64,000 bases of DNA. It comes from Pseudoips prasinana. Its lineage: Eukaryota; Arthropoda; Insecta; Lepidoptera; Nolidae. Position numbers and translations under genes: made by a program. A model generated the notes under the pieces. That model did no database searches and was not told where the DNA came from. It was given only the letters and a program-made list of their open reading frames with translations. Shown piece by piece: positions 30,462 to 41,847 of this stretch (positions are counted from its first letter, which is position 1; each line of letters starts with the position of its first letter). The DNA is taken from contig OX621266.1 of NCBI GenBank assembly GCA_951640165.1, positions 2,604,001-2,668,000 on the forward strand. The letters are read 5' to 3'.

Positions 30462-32698
30462 ACTCATGTGAGGTTACCCTGATGATAGTTCCTTGAACGA
30501 TAATGACTACCATAAGCAGATTAGACAGTGGGCAAACAATCCACCCGCTACGTATATGTTTAGTCTTCCTACAATTAATGAGTTTATGAATACTGTGAAA
30601 TCGCTACCTGTTAACAAAGCTTCAGGTGAAGATAAAATATCCAACAAAATGATAATAGAAGCCACAAAACAATCCGGTGATTCAATACTAAAAGTTTTTA
30701 ATCGTTGCATATCTGAAGGGACTTTTCCGCGTTCTTGGCGCAGCGGTTTTATTCGTATTATACCAAAAAATGGCGATAAACTGCCTGAAGACCCTAAGTC
30801 ATACCGACCAATAACGTTACTGCCTTCCTTAGGCAAGCTTCTAGAACGACTTATTGTACCGCGATTGCTGCCGGGAGGACCAAAATTTCACGGAAATCAA
30901 TTTGGTTTTACTGCGGGTAAATCGACAGTGGACGCAGCTATCTCAGTGAGGAAAGCTGTAAACTCGTCCGAATGTAAATACGTTTTGGCCATATTCCTAG
31001 ATATTTCAGGGGCGTTTGATAATACTTGGTGGCCTATTTTGTTACAAAAACTTAAGTTACGCGGTTGTTACAGTAATATATATTCGATAATCACATCTTA
31101 TTTCGTACATGGCTCTGCAACTCTTAAGCTTGGTCACTTCAGAGTCACTAAATCGTTAACCATGGGTTGCCCCCAGGGCTCAGTGCTCGCGCCGTATCTC
31201 TGGAACTTGGGTTTTGATGACTTCTTGACATTACCCTTGCCATCACGCTGCTCTCTAACGGCATATGCCGACGATGGCCTCTTACTTATACAGGGTAACT
31301 CCAGGAGAGAGTTGGAAAATCTGGCTCAAACTTGCTTAAGTATGATAAGTGAATGGGGTAAAAGAAATCGCCTTACATTTGCTCCTCATAAAACCTACCA
31401 ACTCCTTCTTAAAGGTGAACTAAAATCCCCCCCGGGCGTAAAACTTAATAATGTTACTGTAAAACGCAAAATATCAACCTGTTATTTGGGTTTAGTTTTA
31501 GAAAAGAATTTCTCGTTTATAGAACATATTAAATCAGTTGGGGAAAAACCTAAGCGAAACTTTTTTGCACTTACAAGGATATCGACGGCAACCTGGGGCC
31601 TCTCTTTTAATACTCTTAAAATCATTTACGGGGCAACCTATCTTGGGTGTATATGCTACGGCTCGCCTGTGTGGGCTGATAGGGCTACCATCGGAGCTGC
31701 TCGCCGTAAATTACTACAAAGCCAGAGGTTGGCGTTGATATTTCTGTGTAAAGCCTATAGAACAGTGAGCACAGAGGCCCTACCTGTCCTAGCGGGTGTA
31801 CTACCGGTTGATCTTGAAGTTCAAAGACGAGCAGCAATGTATTATTCTACGCGCGATAATTTAGAAAATGATTTCTTATCATTACGCGACCGTGCGAAAA
31901 TAACCAGGCTATTTATGCCAATAGCTGACTTAAATAACGAACTACTAAATGAATGGCAATGTAGATGGAATACGTCAACCAAGGGTCGCCATCTGCACCA
32001 GTTCTTTCCGGACGTACGCGAACGGTTAAATAAAACTTGGCTAATCATAGACCATTTTGTTGCACAATTTCTTACCGGACACGGCAATTTTAAAAGTAAA
32101 TTGTATAGTTTCAAATTAGTATCTTCACCAATCTGTCTGTGCTCAACATCCAGTAACGAATATGAACAAACTGCTCACCACATCCTGTGGGAGTGTGATC
32201 TCTGGCAAAATCAGCGTGATATTATGTTAAACAGCTTGCAACCAATATCTGGAGTAGTTTACTATACGGATCTTGTAGCAACAAGGAACAACTTCCGTGC
32301 GTTTAAGCGTTTTTGCCATACCTACTATTGGAATCAAATATAACAGCTCACTTAGGACCCTTAAATTGATCCTCGGTGCTTTTGCAGCTGGCTTCTCTAG
32401 TTGCAAATCTCTCATTTTATGAGGCTATAGCCTCTTTACATCATTCTGTCTCCCGCTTTGCTCTGGAGGGAAGTGGAACTATTCATTTTCTAACACCTCC
32501 TTTTTTCTGTTTCTGATTAAATTCGTTGCGGGATCCAAGACAGTTAAAGCGATTCCCCGGGACATGCCTGAGCTTCACCGCTCAGTGTCATTTCATTGTG
32601 TGCCACTGTTGATCCTGGCTTACAGGAGTTGCAGTGGTAGGTAACAGGGAGGGACTAGTCCCGATATATAAAAAAAAAAAAGAAACTCATGTGAGGTT
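30462..32698 (+). mobile_element. R1-clade LINE insertion with 14-bp target duplication
   Basis: ACTCATGTGAGGTT flanks the insertion perfectly at 30,462-30,475 and 32,685-32,698. Between them is a 5'-truncated LINE with its reverse-transcriptase ORF, a 3' UTR of about 320 bp and a poly(A) stretch (about 32,669-32,684). Perfect duplication and open ORF mark a recent insertion. Confidence 0.92.
30493..32343 (+). CDS. R1-clade LINE reverse transcriptase, N-terminally truncated
   Basis: 616 residues open to a TAA. The frame is open upstream to the insertion junction, so the first Met is not the native start and the endonuclease is lost by 5' truncation. RT motifs: FPRSWRSGFIRIIPKNGD, SYRPITLLPSLGKLLERLI, NQFGFTAGKSTVDA, FLDISGAFDNTWW, GCPQGSVLAPYLWNL and the active site TAYADDGLLL. 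The C-terminus has the R1-type zinc knuckle CLCSTSS..HHILWECDLW. It would reverse transcribe its own RNA at a nicked target. This copy cannot retrotranspose by itself without the endonuclease. Confidence 0.93.
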   Translation: MNDNDYHKQIRQWANNPPATYMFSLPTINEFMNTVKSLPVNKASGEDKISNKMIIEATKQSGDSILKVFNRCISEGTFPRSWRSGFIRIIPKNGDKLPEDPKSYRPITLLPSLGKLLERLIVPRLLPGGPKFHGNQFGFTAGKSTVDAAISVRKAVNSSECKYVLAIFLDISGAFDNTWWPILLQKLKLRGCYSNIYSIITSYFVHGSATLKLGHFRVTKSLTMGCPQGSVLAPYLWNLGFDDFLTLPLPSRCSLTAYADDGLLLIQGNSRRELENLAQTCLSMISEWGKRNRLTFAPHKTYQLLLKGELKSPPGVKLNNVTVKRKISTCYLGLVLEKNFSFIEHIKSVGEKPKRNFFALTRISTATWGLSFNTLKIIYGATYLGCICYGSPVWADRATIGAARRKLLQSQRLALIFLCKAYRTVSTEALPVLAGVLPVDLEVQRRAAMYYSTRDNLENDFLSLRDRAKITRLFMPIADLNNELLNEWQCRWNTSTKGRHLHQFFPDVRERLNKTWLIIDHFVAQFLTGHGNFKSKLYSFKLVSSPICLCSTSSNEYEQTAHHILWECDLWQNQRDIMLNSLQPISGVVYYTDLVATRNNFRAFKRFCHTYYWNQI

Positions 32699-33303
32699 GT
32701 GATTGATTACGTACAAAATTACATAACTATTACGCCAGAGTTTATATTCTGAATGACAACTTGTTGCCAACTTATAAGTCCTAGAGAACCGGAGACGGTC
32801 TTGTTGGAGAGGGACAACATTGTAAAAATATTTTATTATGGTTATCCCGCTGTATGATGTTACACGTGTACCGAAGATATACAATTAAGAGAGTTTGTTA
32901 GCGCCTAAAGTTAGTAAATGTGGTTACTGTATGAATAAAAAATTTTTTATGATAAAATACAAACTCGTCATATAATTCTAGTAAAATTTTCAGACCTTAA
33001 CTATGACTGAATTTTTAATTTAATTTTAATCAATATTTAATAACACATAAACCAATCTCTTAGAATTGAGGCTTAATATCATTTTTTTTATCGAAGATTT
33101 TCTGTTTTGTGTCTTTTTTCAGAACACCATTACCGTTAATTGAGGGGTACTTTAAATGAGTTCAGGTGTGCAAACAATGCGTGGAAAGACATTAATTATT
33201 TTTGGAATAAGCTCCTGTAAATCATTGAAGTTAAAATTTCAATTTCATTAGACTTAGTCGGGTTGTAGGGTGTTTATTATCTTAGTTGTCTGAATACGAT
33301 TCC
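32699..33303. other. No gene seen
   Basis: AT-rich DNA continuing the pre-insertion flank. No frame or repeat recognised. Confidence 0.35.
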
Positions 33304-33365
33304 ACTCAAGATATGATGAAAGTACCAGGAACATGAGTTCCTGGTACTTTTATCATATCTTGAGT
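33304..33365. repeat. Short near-perfect hairpin (29-bp arms)
   Basis: actcaagatatgatgaaagt..accaggaac and its reverse complement flank the 4-nt loop atga, with a single mismatch that would be G:U in RNA. The loop is too tight for a typical miRNA precursor. Confidence 0.85.
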
Positions 33366-33580
33366 AGGTAGGCAGGCTTCATCATGAGAAAATGCGATGA
33401 TGTTTATTTGTGATATAATTATATTTGTGATATAAATATGACTCTGTCGAGTGCTGATGGTTTCCACACGTTGAATCCAAGAATGCTGAGAGTTACATTA
33501 CGAACACAAGGGTTTTATTACTAAAACATAGGTAAGGATTCTTGTTTTCTGAAAAAAAAAGAGTTGTAGCCCAAATAAAA

Positions 33581-33835
33581 CGGTCACCGTCACCGTATAG
33601 TTGGTAGTGCTCCTGCCTACGAAGCTGGTGGTCCTGGGTTCGAATCCCGGTAAGTGCAAATATTTGTGTGATGAGCACGAATATTTGTTTGTGAGTCATG
33701 TATGTTTTCTATGTGTATAAGTATTTATCTATCTATATAGGTATGTATATCGTCGCCTGGTACCCATAGTACAAGCTTTGCTTAGTTTGGGGCTAGGATG
33801 ATCTGTGTGACATTGTCCCTAGATATTATTATTGG
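33581..33835 (+). mobile_element. tRNA-derived SINE, full length
   Basis: A pol III-type head has tagttggtagtgctcc (A-box region) and GGTTCGAATCC (B box, 33,637-33,647). The body contains caaatatttgtgtgatgagc and ends gtacaagctttgcttagttt..gtgtgacattgtccc..tattatt. Other copies: 4,976, 18,660 and 44,346. It is a SINE and not a tRNA gene, because the head lacks a foldable acceptor stem. Confidence 0.88.
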
Positions 33836-33952
33836 AACGAAGTTTTGGAACGAAGTTCCTTATCGCGCGTTGTGAAAGGGGGCTAGACGGAAAAAATTCT
33901 TACGAAAAGTTGTCACGACACTTTTAGCAGCTGTGCGGCGTGCGCATGTTTC

Positions 33953-33983
<31 letters not shown>

Positions 33984-34281
33984 TATAGAAAGCAAGCCAG
34001 ATATTTTCATTTCTATTTCGCATTGAACAGTGTGGTGTCGCGACGATTATTTTTGTTAAGTGTATACAGGTTTTTTGTACATAATAAATAATAAGAAATA
34101 ACTTCGTTCCATCCGGGTGTCCCTTGACACCTCTCAAGTTTTTATTAATATTATATTGAAACCTGTTGTCTAGATAGATAAATAAAAGAAATAATAATGG
34201 GTTCGAGCCTAGAAATAATAACAGGCCGGAAACCATTTTTTTTATTAATTTTTTTACCACATCCAATTATGTGGGTGTCGT
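33836..34281. other. No gene; TC microsatellite
   Basis: A (tctg)n/(tc)n run lies at about 33,952-33,981. The remainder is AT-rich; from about 34,235 it leads into the LINE-tail-derived array (taccacatccaattatgtgg). Confidence 0.55.
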
Positions 34282-34866
34282 AAAAGGCAACTAAGCGATA
34301 CAGCAGGTAGCCGGGCTGCAGCGCCTCCTGTGTGCTAGCAACCCCCTAACTGCGGTCACCAACTCACATACGAAGCGCAGTGACTACGGCAAACTCCTCC
34401 AAATGATAACGTTATAGAAATCTTTGTAGGAGGTCTATCACCAGCAGTGGACGGTATCAGGCAGCATGATAATGTAAATAAAAGGCAACTAAGCGATACA
34501 GCAGGTAGCCGGGCTGCAACGCCTCCTGTGTGCTAGCAACCCCCTAACTGCGGTCACCAACTCACATACGAAGCGCAGTGACTACGGCAAACTCCTCCAA
34601 ATGATAACGTTATAGAAATCTTTGTAGGAGGTCTATCACCAGCAGTGGACGGTATCAGGCAGCATGATAATGTAAATAAAAGGCAACTAAGCGATACAGC
34701 AGGTAGCCGGGCTGCAGCGCCTCCTGTGTGCTAGCAACCCCCTAACTGCGGTCACCAACTCACATACGAAGCGCAGTGACTACGGCAAACTCCTCCAAAT
34801 GATAACGTTATAGAAATCTTTGTAGGAGGTCTATCACCAGCAGTGGACGGTATCAGGCAGCATGAT
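34282..34866. repeat. Tandem array, 3 copies of a 198-bp unit derived from a LINE 3' end
   Basis: Unit starts at 34,282, 34,480 and 34,678 (aaaaggcaactaagcgatac..), nearly identical; copy 2 has gctgcaacgcc where the others have gctgcagcgcc. The unit's end (ctttgtaggaggtctatcac cagcagtggacg) matches RTE-type LINE tails seen at 15,731 and 19,441. Copy 3 stops shortly before the unit end. Confidence 0.95.
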
Positions 34867-34969
34867 ACATATAATAAAATCGTAGAAAAGTCAAAACTGT
34901 ACATTGAATATTTAAAAAAAATGATACTTTGGGCGTGATCTACAATCGATATCGAAGCCAAAAATATAG

Positions 34970-35178
34970 TTTTTAGATTTTTGTCTGTTTGTCTGTATGT
35001 ATGTCCGGGCTAAACTCAAAAGTACTGCATGAATTTACTTCAAATTTTGCATGAATATTACTAAGAGGTCGGGTCAACATAAATAGGCTACATATTATCA
35101 CGCTATCACCTACGGAAGGGTAGCTGTGATAATTTTAATTTAGTTTAACGCGGGTAAAACCGCGGGGCACAGCTAGTA
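34970..35178. repeat. Moth interspersed repeat copy
   Basis: ttttgtctgtttgtctgtatg..aaactcaaaagtactgcatgaa and the ending gtttaacgcgggtaaaaccg cggggcacagctagta are shared with 19,265-19,330 and belong to a common lepidopteran repeat. Confidence 0.65.
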
Positions 35179-36049
35179 GATAATAGTTCTCTATTAGCTA
35201 TGATAGATACCTACATTACTTCGTTTATATTACACTGAAACATAGACTCGAAATTAAAACGGTGTTAGACCAAACTAATTTAATATTTTCTTAAACCCTT
35301 AAATGCATAGTGTTATAAATATACAAACCTACAGACTACTTTACTTACTTAAATAAATATATTAGCAAAATTAAAAAAAAATCACGCCAAATAATGAATC
35401 ATATTTTTGAAAATGTTTGAATAAAATAATAACACTAATTTAAACACTGTTCCTTTTTTTCGATATTTTAATAAATATTAGAATCATAAATCGTTTTATT
35501 TTATCTATTGACAAATTTTTAATTTATAGTACAATTATCAGGGTTCCCATTGGTTCATTTATTTATCTTGTATTTCTACCATTTTATTCAAACCTTATAT
35601 TATTGTTAGATACTTAAAACATATTAAGTCAAATGTGCTGATCCGAAAGATTATCCAAAGACAATAGTTAACGTTCATGACTACACTTTAAACATTTCAC
35701 ACTAATAGTCTTAAAGCGAGAAAATCACAAGTGGACGAACTAAGCGACTTCATTATTTATGGTTTCTTTACCATAAAAATAGATAATAAGGAACAACACT
35801 CCCACTTAAAGATATGAATGGAACCGCAAGGTAGAAGAACCTGTTAAATCATTTTCTATAAGTAGAATATGATTTAACAGGTTCAGGCACAAATGAATCA
35901 TATTTTTTTGCGGGTAGGTGAATAAAAAGTTAAGACGCATTTCCAAGTGTTATAATTCAATTTAATTATAAATATTGTGTTTTAATATATTTATACATCA
36001 AAATCTTGTGCCCTAAGCCTTTACTAAGAGGTACTTACATTTGTGGTAC
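35179..36049. other. No gene; one perfect hairpin at 35,838-35,885
   Basis: AT-rich DNA. gaacctgttaaatcat at 35,838-35,853 is repeated inverted at 35,870-35,885 around a 16-nt loop. Nothing else supported. Confidence 0.6.
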
Positions 36050-36149
36050 ATTTTATGTAATCCAAGCACTATAACAACACCACCTGCCAGCTCAACATCA
36101 CAACTACACTATACTTGGATATAGTCACTGTACACTACACTGGAACAAC

Positions 36150-36830
36150 ATGTCTAATCTCTCTGAGGTTCTGGCCACACAGCAGAGGCTTGAGGAAACC
36201 GTTGGAAAGAGACTGGATGACCTTCAAGCACAGATCCAAAGCGCCACCGTTACTGAAGGACAACGTGGAAAGGACACCGTGGCTAAAGTAGCTGAAGAAC
36301 TCCGGACCTTCAGGGAAATTATCTTCAGTGTCTTGAGTCTGCTACGTCAACAGATACGTGAATGTTCTAAACAAGCTGATGACTTGGAGACTAGGAGCCG
36401 ATGAAAAGCTTTAGTTTTCTCAGGTCTTCCTGAGAAAGATAAGGAAGACTGCACTAAGACCATTGTGGATATTATCAACCAGAAACTTGGTCTCCATGAC
36501 ATCTCCCCAACTGCCATCAAAGTGTGTCACCGGCTAGGTTCGCTCAGTAAGGAACATCATCGCCCCATTTTGGTGCGATTCTCAAATTTGGATATCAAAT
36601 CATCGGTCTGGAGGGCCAAAGCTAAGTTGAAGGGAACATCAGTTTCAGTAAAGGAGTTCTTGACGAGGGCCAGGCAAGCAGTGTTCGCTAAGGCCTGGTT
36701 GTACTTCTCAATGCGGATGGTGTGGACGCAGGATTCCACTATCTTTATTAACACGTCTGATTCGGTTCGCCACAGGGTCACAACTGATGAACAACTGACC
36801 CCTCTCTTCGCCAAGTACCCAAAGGTATAA
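36150..36830 (+). pseudogene. LINE J1 ORF1: coiled coil plus RNA-binding region, one nonsense codon
   Basis: The first 84 codons encode a heptad-rich helix (AEELRTFREIIFSVLSLLRQ..CSKQADDLETRSR), then a TGA at 36,402-36,404 sits where an Arg codon is expected. The frame continues KALVFSGLPEKDKEDCTKTI, KVCHRLG, RPILVRFSNL and RAKAKLKGTSVSVKEFL, the pattern of L1-type ORF1 RNA-binding domains. The product would be a nucleic-acid chaperone that packages the LINE RNA. One point mutation interrupts it. Confidence 0.85.
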
Positions 36831-37509
36831 CTTCAACCGGCAGCAGCAATGGTGAGCTGAAAAGATAGTGATAGTTAGTTCAGTGCATGTACACTACACT
36901 GGCTGTATTAACACTTTAGTGCATAATACCAGTACTCCACGTAAATAGAAAGTATGTGTAGCTTTTACTTACCTTTGCAAACTCATGTAAATCATTTGTT
37001 GAACTTATTAAGCCATTCCGATGTTTAGGTACTTTCAAATATTACTTCCTGATAACCCATTTACCTCAGATGCTTTGTAGTCAATTATTTTAAAATAGTG
37101 GGTTGTTGATATATTATCTTTTCATTTGTCTCATAGTCATTAGTCAATATTATTATGTCAGTAACTCAAACTTCTTGAACGTCATAAAGTTGTCAACATG
37201 ACGTATGTACGTCTATGAACATTATGGGATGCGTTCGGATACACTCACAACTAAAAGTAAACTGAGTATTTTGTTTTGTAGACTGGGAGATAATTTTTAT
37301 AGTTTTGTTTCTCGCACCCAGTGTGTGTAGAAAATCTATGTGTACTTTTAAGTATAGTATTTACTTAAGATTGTATGTAGATACCAAGCTTGTATGCTGG
37401 CGGGTGGTGCAGAGTATACTAGTGTATATATTATTGTAATTTAAGTTAACAATATTAAATAGTATTTTATTATTTATTTATATTTTATATTATTATTTAT
37501 TTGAAGTCT

Positions 37510-40390
37510 ATGCCTAGTGATTCTGATGATTCATTTTATTCTGCCTATGATTCCTCAACATCTGCTGATAGCTTTTGCTCGTTCAGCGATACACTCGGGG
37601 ATTTTCTGCAACTGACATTTAATCAAAACATTGTTAATCAATTAACATTTGCCATATAAATGCTCAGAGTATTCCAAGTCATTATTCTGAATGTTTAAAT
37701 GCGTTCACTGACAGTAACATCCATGCCATCCTGATATCTGAAAGCTGGCTCAAACCTACCCTACTTTCTACAACGTATCCATTCCCCGGGTTCATTCTCG
37801 TCCGGAATGATCGAATTGGTAAGGGAGGGGGTGGCGTTGCAATTTATTTGAGAAGTGACCTTGTCTTTAAGATTTTAGCTACTTCAACGAACAATAATTC
37901 CGTTTCTGCTGAGTATCTATTTCTTGAAGTTTCCCTCAAAGGGTCCAAAATTATTATTGGTGTGGTTTATTGTCCCCCAAATGCTGACTACTTCACCGAT
38001 TTCGACTTGGTACTGGAATCTATGGGTTCGGAGTATTCTCATCACATTATCATGGGAGATTTCAACGCCAACCTCCTCGCTCACAACTCCCCTCGCTCTC
38101 GTAAACTCCTCACCACAATATCAACGGCGAAGATACTTGGCTCGACCTTTCCTTGGTTTCTTCTCATGGACAACATGAAGCTCCTGGATTTTCCCGTCAC
38201 GATCTTATTTACCTATCCTACACCCTGAAGCCTCCTAAGCCTAAACCTAAGGTGTTGCACGTGCGTTCCTTTGCTAGGATGAATATCGATAAATTATGTA
38301 AGGATGCGTCGGAAATTGACTGGTTGCCTTTGACGGAAGCTCTAACCATAGACGATAAGGTCCATGTGATCAATGATACCATCACTAAACTTTATAACGC
38401 CCATGCTCCGGTTAGAAAAGTTAAATTTAAGCGTCCTCCAGCGCCTTGGATGACAACCATGAATAAGATGGCTATGAGGCGTCGGGACCTTGCATTTCGT
38501 AAATTTAAAAGGGAACGATCTGATCTCAATTGGAACCTCTTTAAGATTGCTAGGAATCGGTGTAACCTGATGATACGTAATGCTAAACGCCGTCATATTT
38601 GCGAAAGTATATCCTCATCAACTCCTGCTGGTATCTGGAAAGTCCTCGGAACTTTAGGTATCGGCAAGTCGCGGAATTTAGACCTTCCTAGCTCCATTGG
38701 TTTAGATGATCTTAATCGTCATTTCACCACCACATTATCCGTAGATCACCTCACCATAATGCAAACTATCGCCTATGTAAATGGTCTAACGCGCCCTAAC
38801 GTTAAACAGTTTTCTTTTTCTCCAGTCGATTTGAATGAGATCAAGAAGATAATCCTTTCCATCAAATCCAGTGCAGTTGGCTGTGATTGTATCAGTCGAC
38901 GCATGATCACAACAATATTAGATCACCTCCTCCCTGTGATCTGTCACGTTGTAAACTTCTCCCTCGATTCCGGATCATTTCCCTCCACATGGCGTAAAGC
39001 CTACGTCCATCCTCTCCCTAAGAACTCCAATCCCTCTCTACCCACTCACTATCGTCCTATTTCAATCCTTCCTTTTCTATCTAAAGTACTGGAGTCCTGT
39101 GTCCATAAACAGTTCTCACATTTCATACTTGCCAACAGCCTAATTACCCCGCTACAATCTGGGTTCAGGCCTGGCCACAGTACCTCCACTGCTCTCCTCA
39201 AAGTGACTGGCGATATTAGGACTGCTATGGAGGATACCAAAGTCACAGTTATGGTTTTGGTAGACTTTTCTAATGCTTTTAATACCGTCAGTCACGATAT
39301 CCTGTTATCCATCCTTTCTTATCTTATGGTCTCGGACAACGCGCTGGAATGGTTTTCCTCTTATCTTCGAGGGCGCCAGCAATCGGTACGTGTCGGTGAA
39401 GCCTCATCGAACTGGTATTATCTTGAAACTGGCGTTCCTCAAGGCGGTATTCTCTCTCCTCTTTTATTCTCTGTTTTTATAAACCTCTTAACGAATGATC
39501 TTCAGAGTGCGTATCATCTTTACGCCGATGACCTACAACTGTATACACATGCGAGCATAGACAGTTTGTCAGAAGCGATCAATAAAGTTAATCTGGACTT
39601 AGAATTCATAAAAAACTGGTCGAATAGGTTCGGTGTCACTGTAAACCCAGCTAAATGCCAAGCCATCATCTTGGGTAGATCTCTTATGATGAGCCGAGTT
39701 GACATCGACAATCTGCAACCTATAATTTTTAACCAATTAACTATTCCCATCAGCCGATGTGTAAAAAATCTTGGCTTACACATCGACACAGCATTTAGTT
39801 GGCAGAACCAGGTTTCTAATGTATGTCAGCGGGTCACAAGTGTTCTGCGGAGTCTTTATCGCCTTAAATACTTCCTGCCCTCAAAAACAAAAGTAATGCT
39901 CGTGCACGCCTTAATCTTTCCTATAATTGACTATGGTGATGTGTGCTACTTTGAGCTGAATGCAGATCACCTCAATAAACTTGACCGACTTCTTAATAAC
40001 TGCATTCGATTCATATTCAATCTTCGTAAATATGACCATGTGAGTGACTACCGAGCTCAGTTAAAGTGGTTCCCTATTCGTCAGCGCAGAACGTTGAGAG
40101 CCTTAACTACCTTATTTTCTCTTCTAAACTCGCCTTCTTCTCCTCTTTACTAAACTTCTCAATTCCAATATCTTCATAACAATCATTCCAAAAACCTTCG
40201 CTCGTCTCACAACCGTCTTCTTCAATGCCCACCTCATCGTTCTGATTTCATCCATTCTTCCTTTTTCGTTCAATCCATTCTTCTTTGGAACTCTCTTCCT
40301 GTTGAGATCAGGATGGCAAAGAGTAGCTTCTCCTTTAAAAAGAAAATCCGGGAACATATATTAAAAAATATGGCAGAATCAGCCCAATAG
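37510..40390 (+). pseudogene. LINE J1 ORF2: endonuclease and reverse transcriptase with two frameshifts and a late nonsense codon
   Basis: Starts MPSDSDDSFYSAYDSSTS. A frameshift lies near 37,645. The endonuclease then reads HINAQSIPSHY, ILISESWLKP, GGGGVAIYLRSD, GVVYCPP and HHIIMGDFNAN. A second frameshift lies near 38,160. The reverse transcriptase is open to 40,151: HYRPISILPFLSKVLE, LQSGFRPGHSTSTALL, MVLVDFSNAFNTV, ETGVPQGGILSPLLFS and the active site YHLYADDLQLY. A TAA at 40,151 precedes about 75 more codons of homology. The ORF would nick and prime at target DNA; it is inactive here. Confidence 0.9.
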
Positions 40391-40690
40391 CTATTTTCTA
40401 TCATACATTTTTCTCTGGGTATATATTTATGTATATGTATGTATATTTATGTATTTACGTTTATTATTTTATTAATATATATTATTATATTCTAGTTTTA
40501 ATTTATGTAGTTTATGTAACTATTTTTATTGTATTTTTTAAGTATAAGATTTATCACCTCCACACATTACGTGTTAAGTGCACCTACCTTAGTTTTCTCT
40601 GCATCACCCTAAGGTAGACTGGTAGAGAATGCCTCCGGCATTAAGTCCGCCTCTGTACATCCATGTGCAAAAGTTTTAAAATAAATAAAT

Positions 40691-41454
40691 ATGAATAACG
40701 ATCTATTAAAACAATCGCGTGTTTGCCTGAAAGCAGTGGAGCTAGTACAAAAGGAATTGTATAGAACCATAGACAATAAAAGGTTCGCAATGTATTGTTT
40801 ATCTATGTCTAATGGCACTACAAAACGTAGCATAACGGCTAATTTAAAACCATTGTGTTTGCTTGCTTAAAAGCTCTGGCTGTAATCATTCGTTATATCT
40901 ATCGATAAGATTTTCTGGATTTATTTAGATGTTTATTTAATCTGGTAATAATAATTGCCTTTGTCACCACACAATACAAAGAACACAATTCAAACGTTAT
41001 ATAGTTAAATGCTGTTTAGTAAAATTATGTATTTATTTAATTAAGAACTTTGTTTCATAATTTAATTAAAAATATTACATTGTAAGAATTGCCGAGGCTT
41101 TAACACACTTTTTTAACAAACTGAAGTGAATTGACGGATCCCGCTCAAATTATGCCCGCTATACAGTGCTACCAACATTTAATTTTATAATAAGAACGAT
41201 ATCTTTCACGGGCGGCTTTTGAATAACTTATTCCCATTCCAGAAAGAAGATTGGCAAAACACCATGTATTTTGAGTGTCGCATTTATACTTCGCGTGCAT
41301 TAGTAAAAACACCCGAAATAGATGGATCTAAGGCCTATTAACATAAAGTGTAATCATAGCATATTTTTTTATAATGGGGTTTTGACAGGAAATCGTTTCA
41401 AAGATTTACCATGTATATAGGTTAGGTTAGCAATGTGTATTGATCATTGACCTA
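40691..41454. other. No gene seen
   Basis: AT-rich DNA after the LINE. No repeat or frame recognised. Confidence 0.35.
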
Positions 41455-41720
41455 TATAACTGAGGCGCTCATAGCCAGATGCTCTCACCAGTCCGTAAGT
41501 GATTGGCGAGGTCAAGCGACTAGGCTCGCGGTCAGTCCATAGATGGGTGACCGCCAAAGTGGTTTAATTTGTGAGCGTCTCCGTGCTTCGGAGGGCACGT
41601 TAAGCCGTTGGTCCCGGTTGTAGCCATTAGGCAACAGTCGTTAAGCCATGTCAGAGGCCTACTGGGCGGCTTGAACAACTCTGACACCAGGGTAACCACT
41701 GCCCATACGATAAGTAAGTA
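41455..41720 (+). mobile_element. 5S-rRNA-derived SINE
   Basis: The segment gaggtcaagcgactaggctc gcggtcagtccatagatggg tgaccgcc aligns along its length with the conserved 3' half of eukaryotic 5S rRNA (gttaagcaacatcgggcccg.., ending ggatgggtgaccgcc), which includes the internal pol III promoter. A non-5S body follows (cgtctccgtgcttcggaggg, gccgttggtcccggttgtag) and a (gtaa)n tail. This is the layout of a SINE3-type element. It is too diverged to be a 5S gene. Confidence 0.75.
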
Positions 41721-41847
41721 AGTACCTATATAACTCTATGGTTTTGATTATTGAGCAGATGAATTCATTTTAGAATACAATGTACGTATCGACATGATTA
41801 TTTAAACCACAATATCGCTTTTCCATTGAGGCGAAACGGATAGGATG

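Larger units (their letters stand above)
36050..40690 (+). mobile_element. Jockey-clade LINE J1, nearly full length
   Basis: Contains ORF1 (36,150), ORF2 (37,510) and an A-rich 3' end (aaaataaataaat, about 40,678-40,692). The 5' UTR begins near 36,050; the exact ends are uncertain and no target duplication was identified. It is related to J2 at 49,798-55,455. Confidence 0.85.

Noticed and set aside
33581..33660. tRNA gene from A-box and B-box-like sequence
   Set aside because: The acceptor stem does not fold and the segment continues into a body shared by three other copies; it is a SINE head.
34282..34866. CRISPR-like or regulatory direct-repeat array
   Set aside because: Repeats are contiguous 198-bp units without spacers, in a eukaryotic, LINE-derived context.
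41455..41560. 5S rRNA gene
   Set aside because: Many differences from conserved 5S positions and no proper 5' half or T-run terminator; a SINE fits better.
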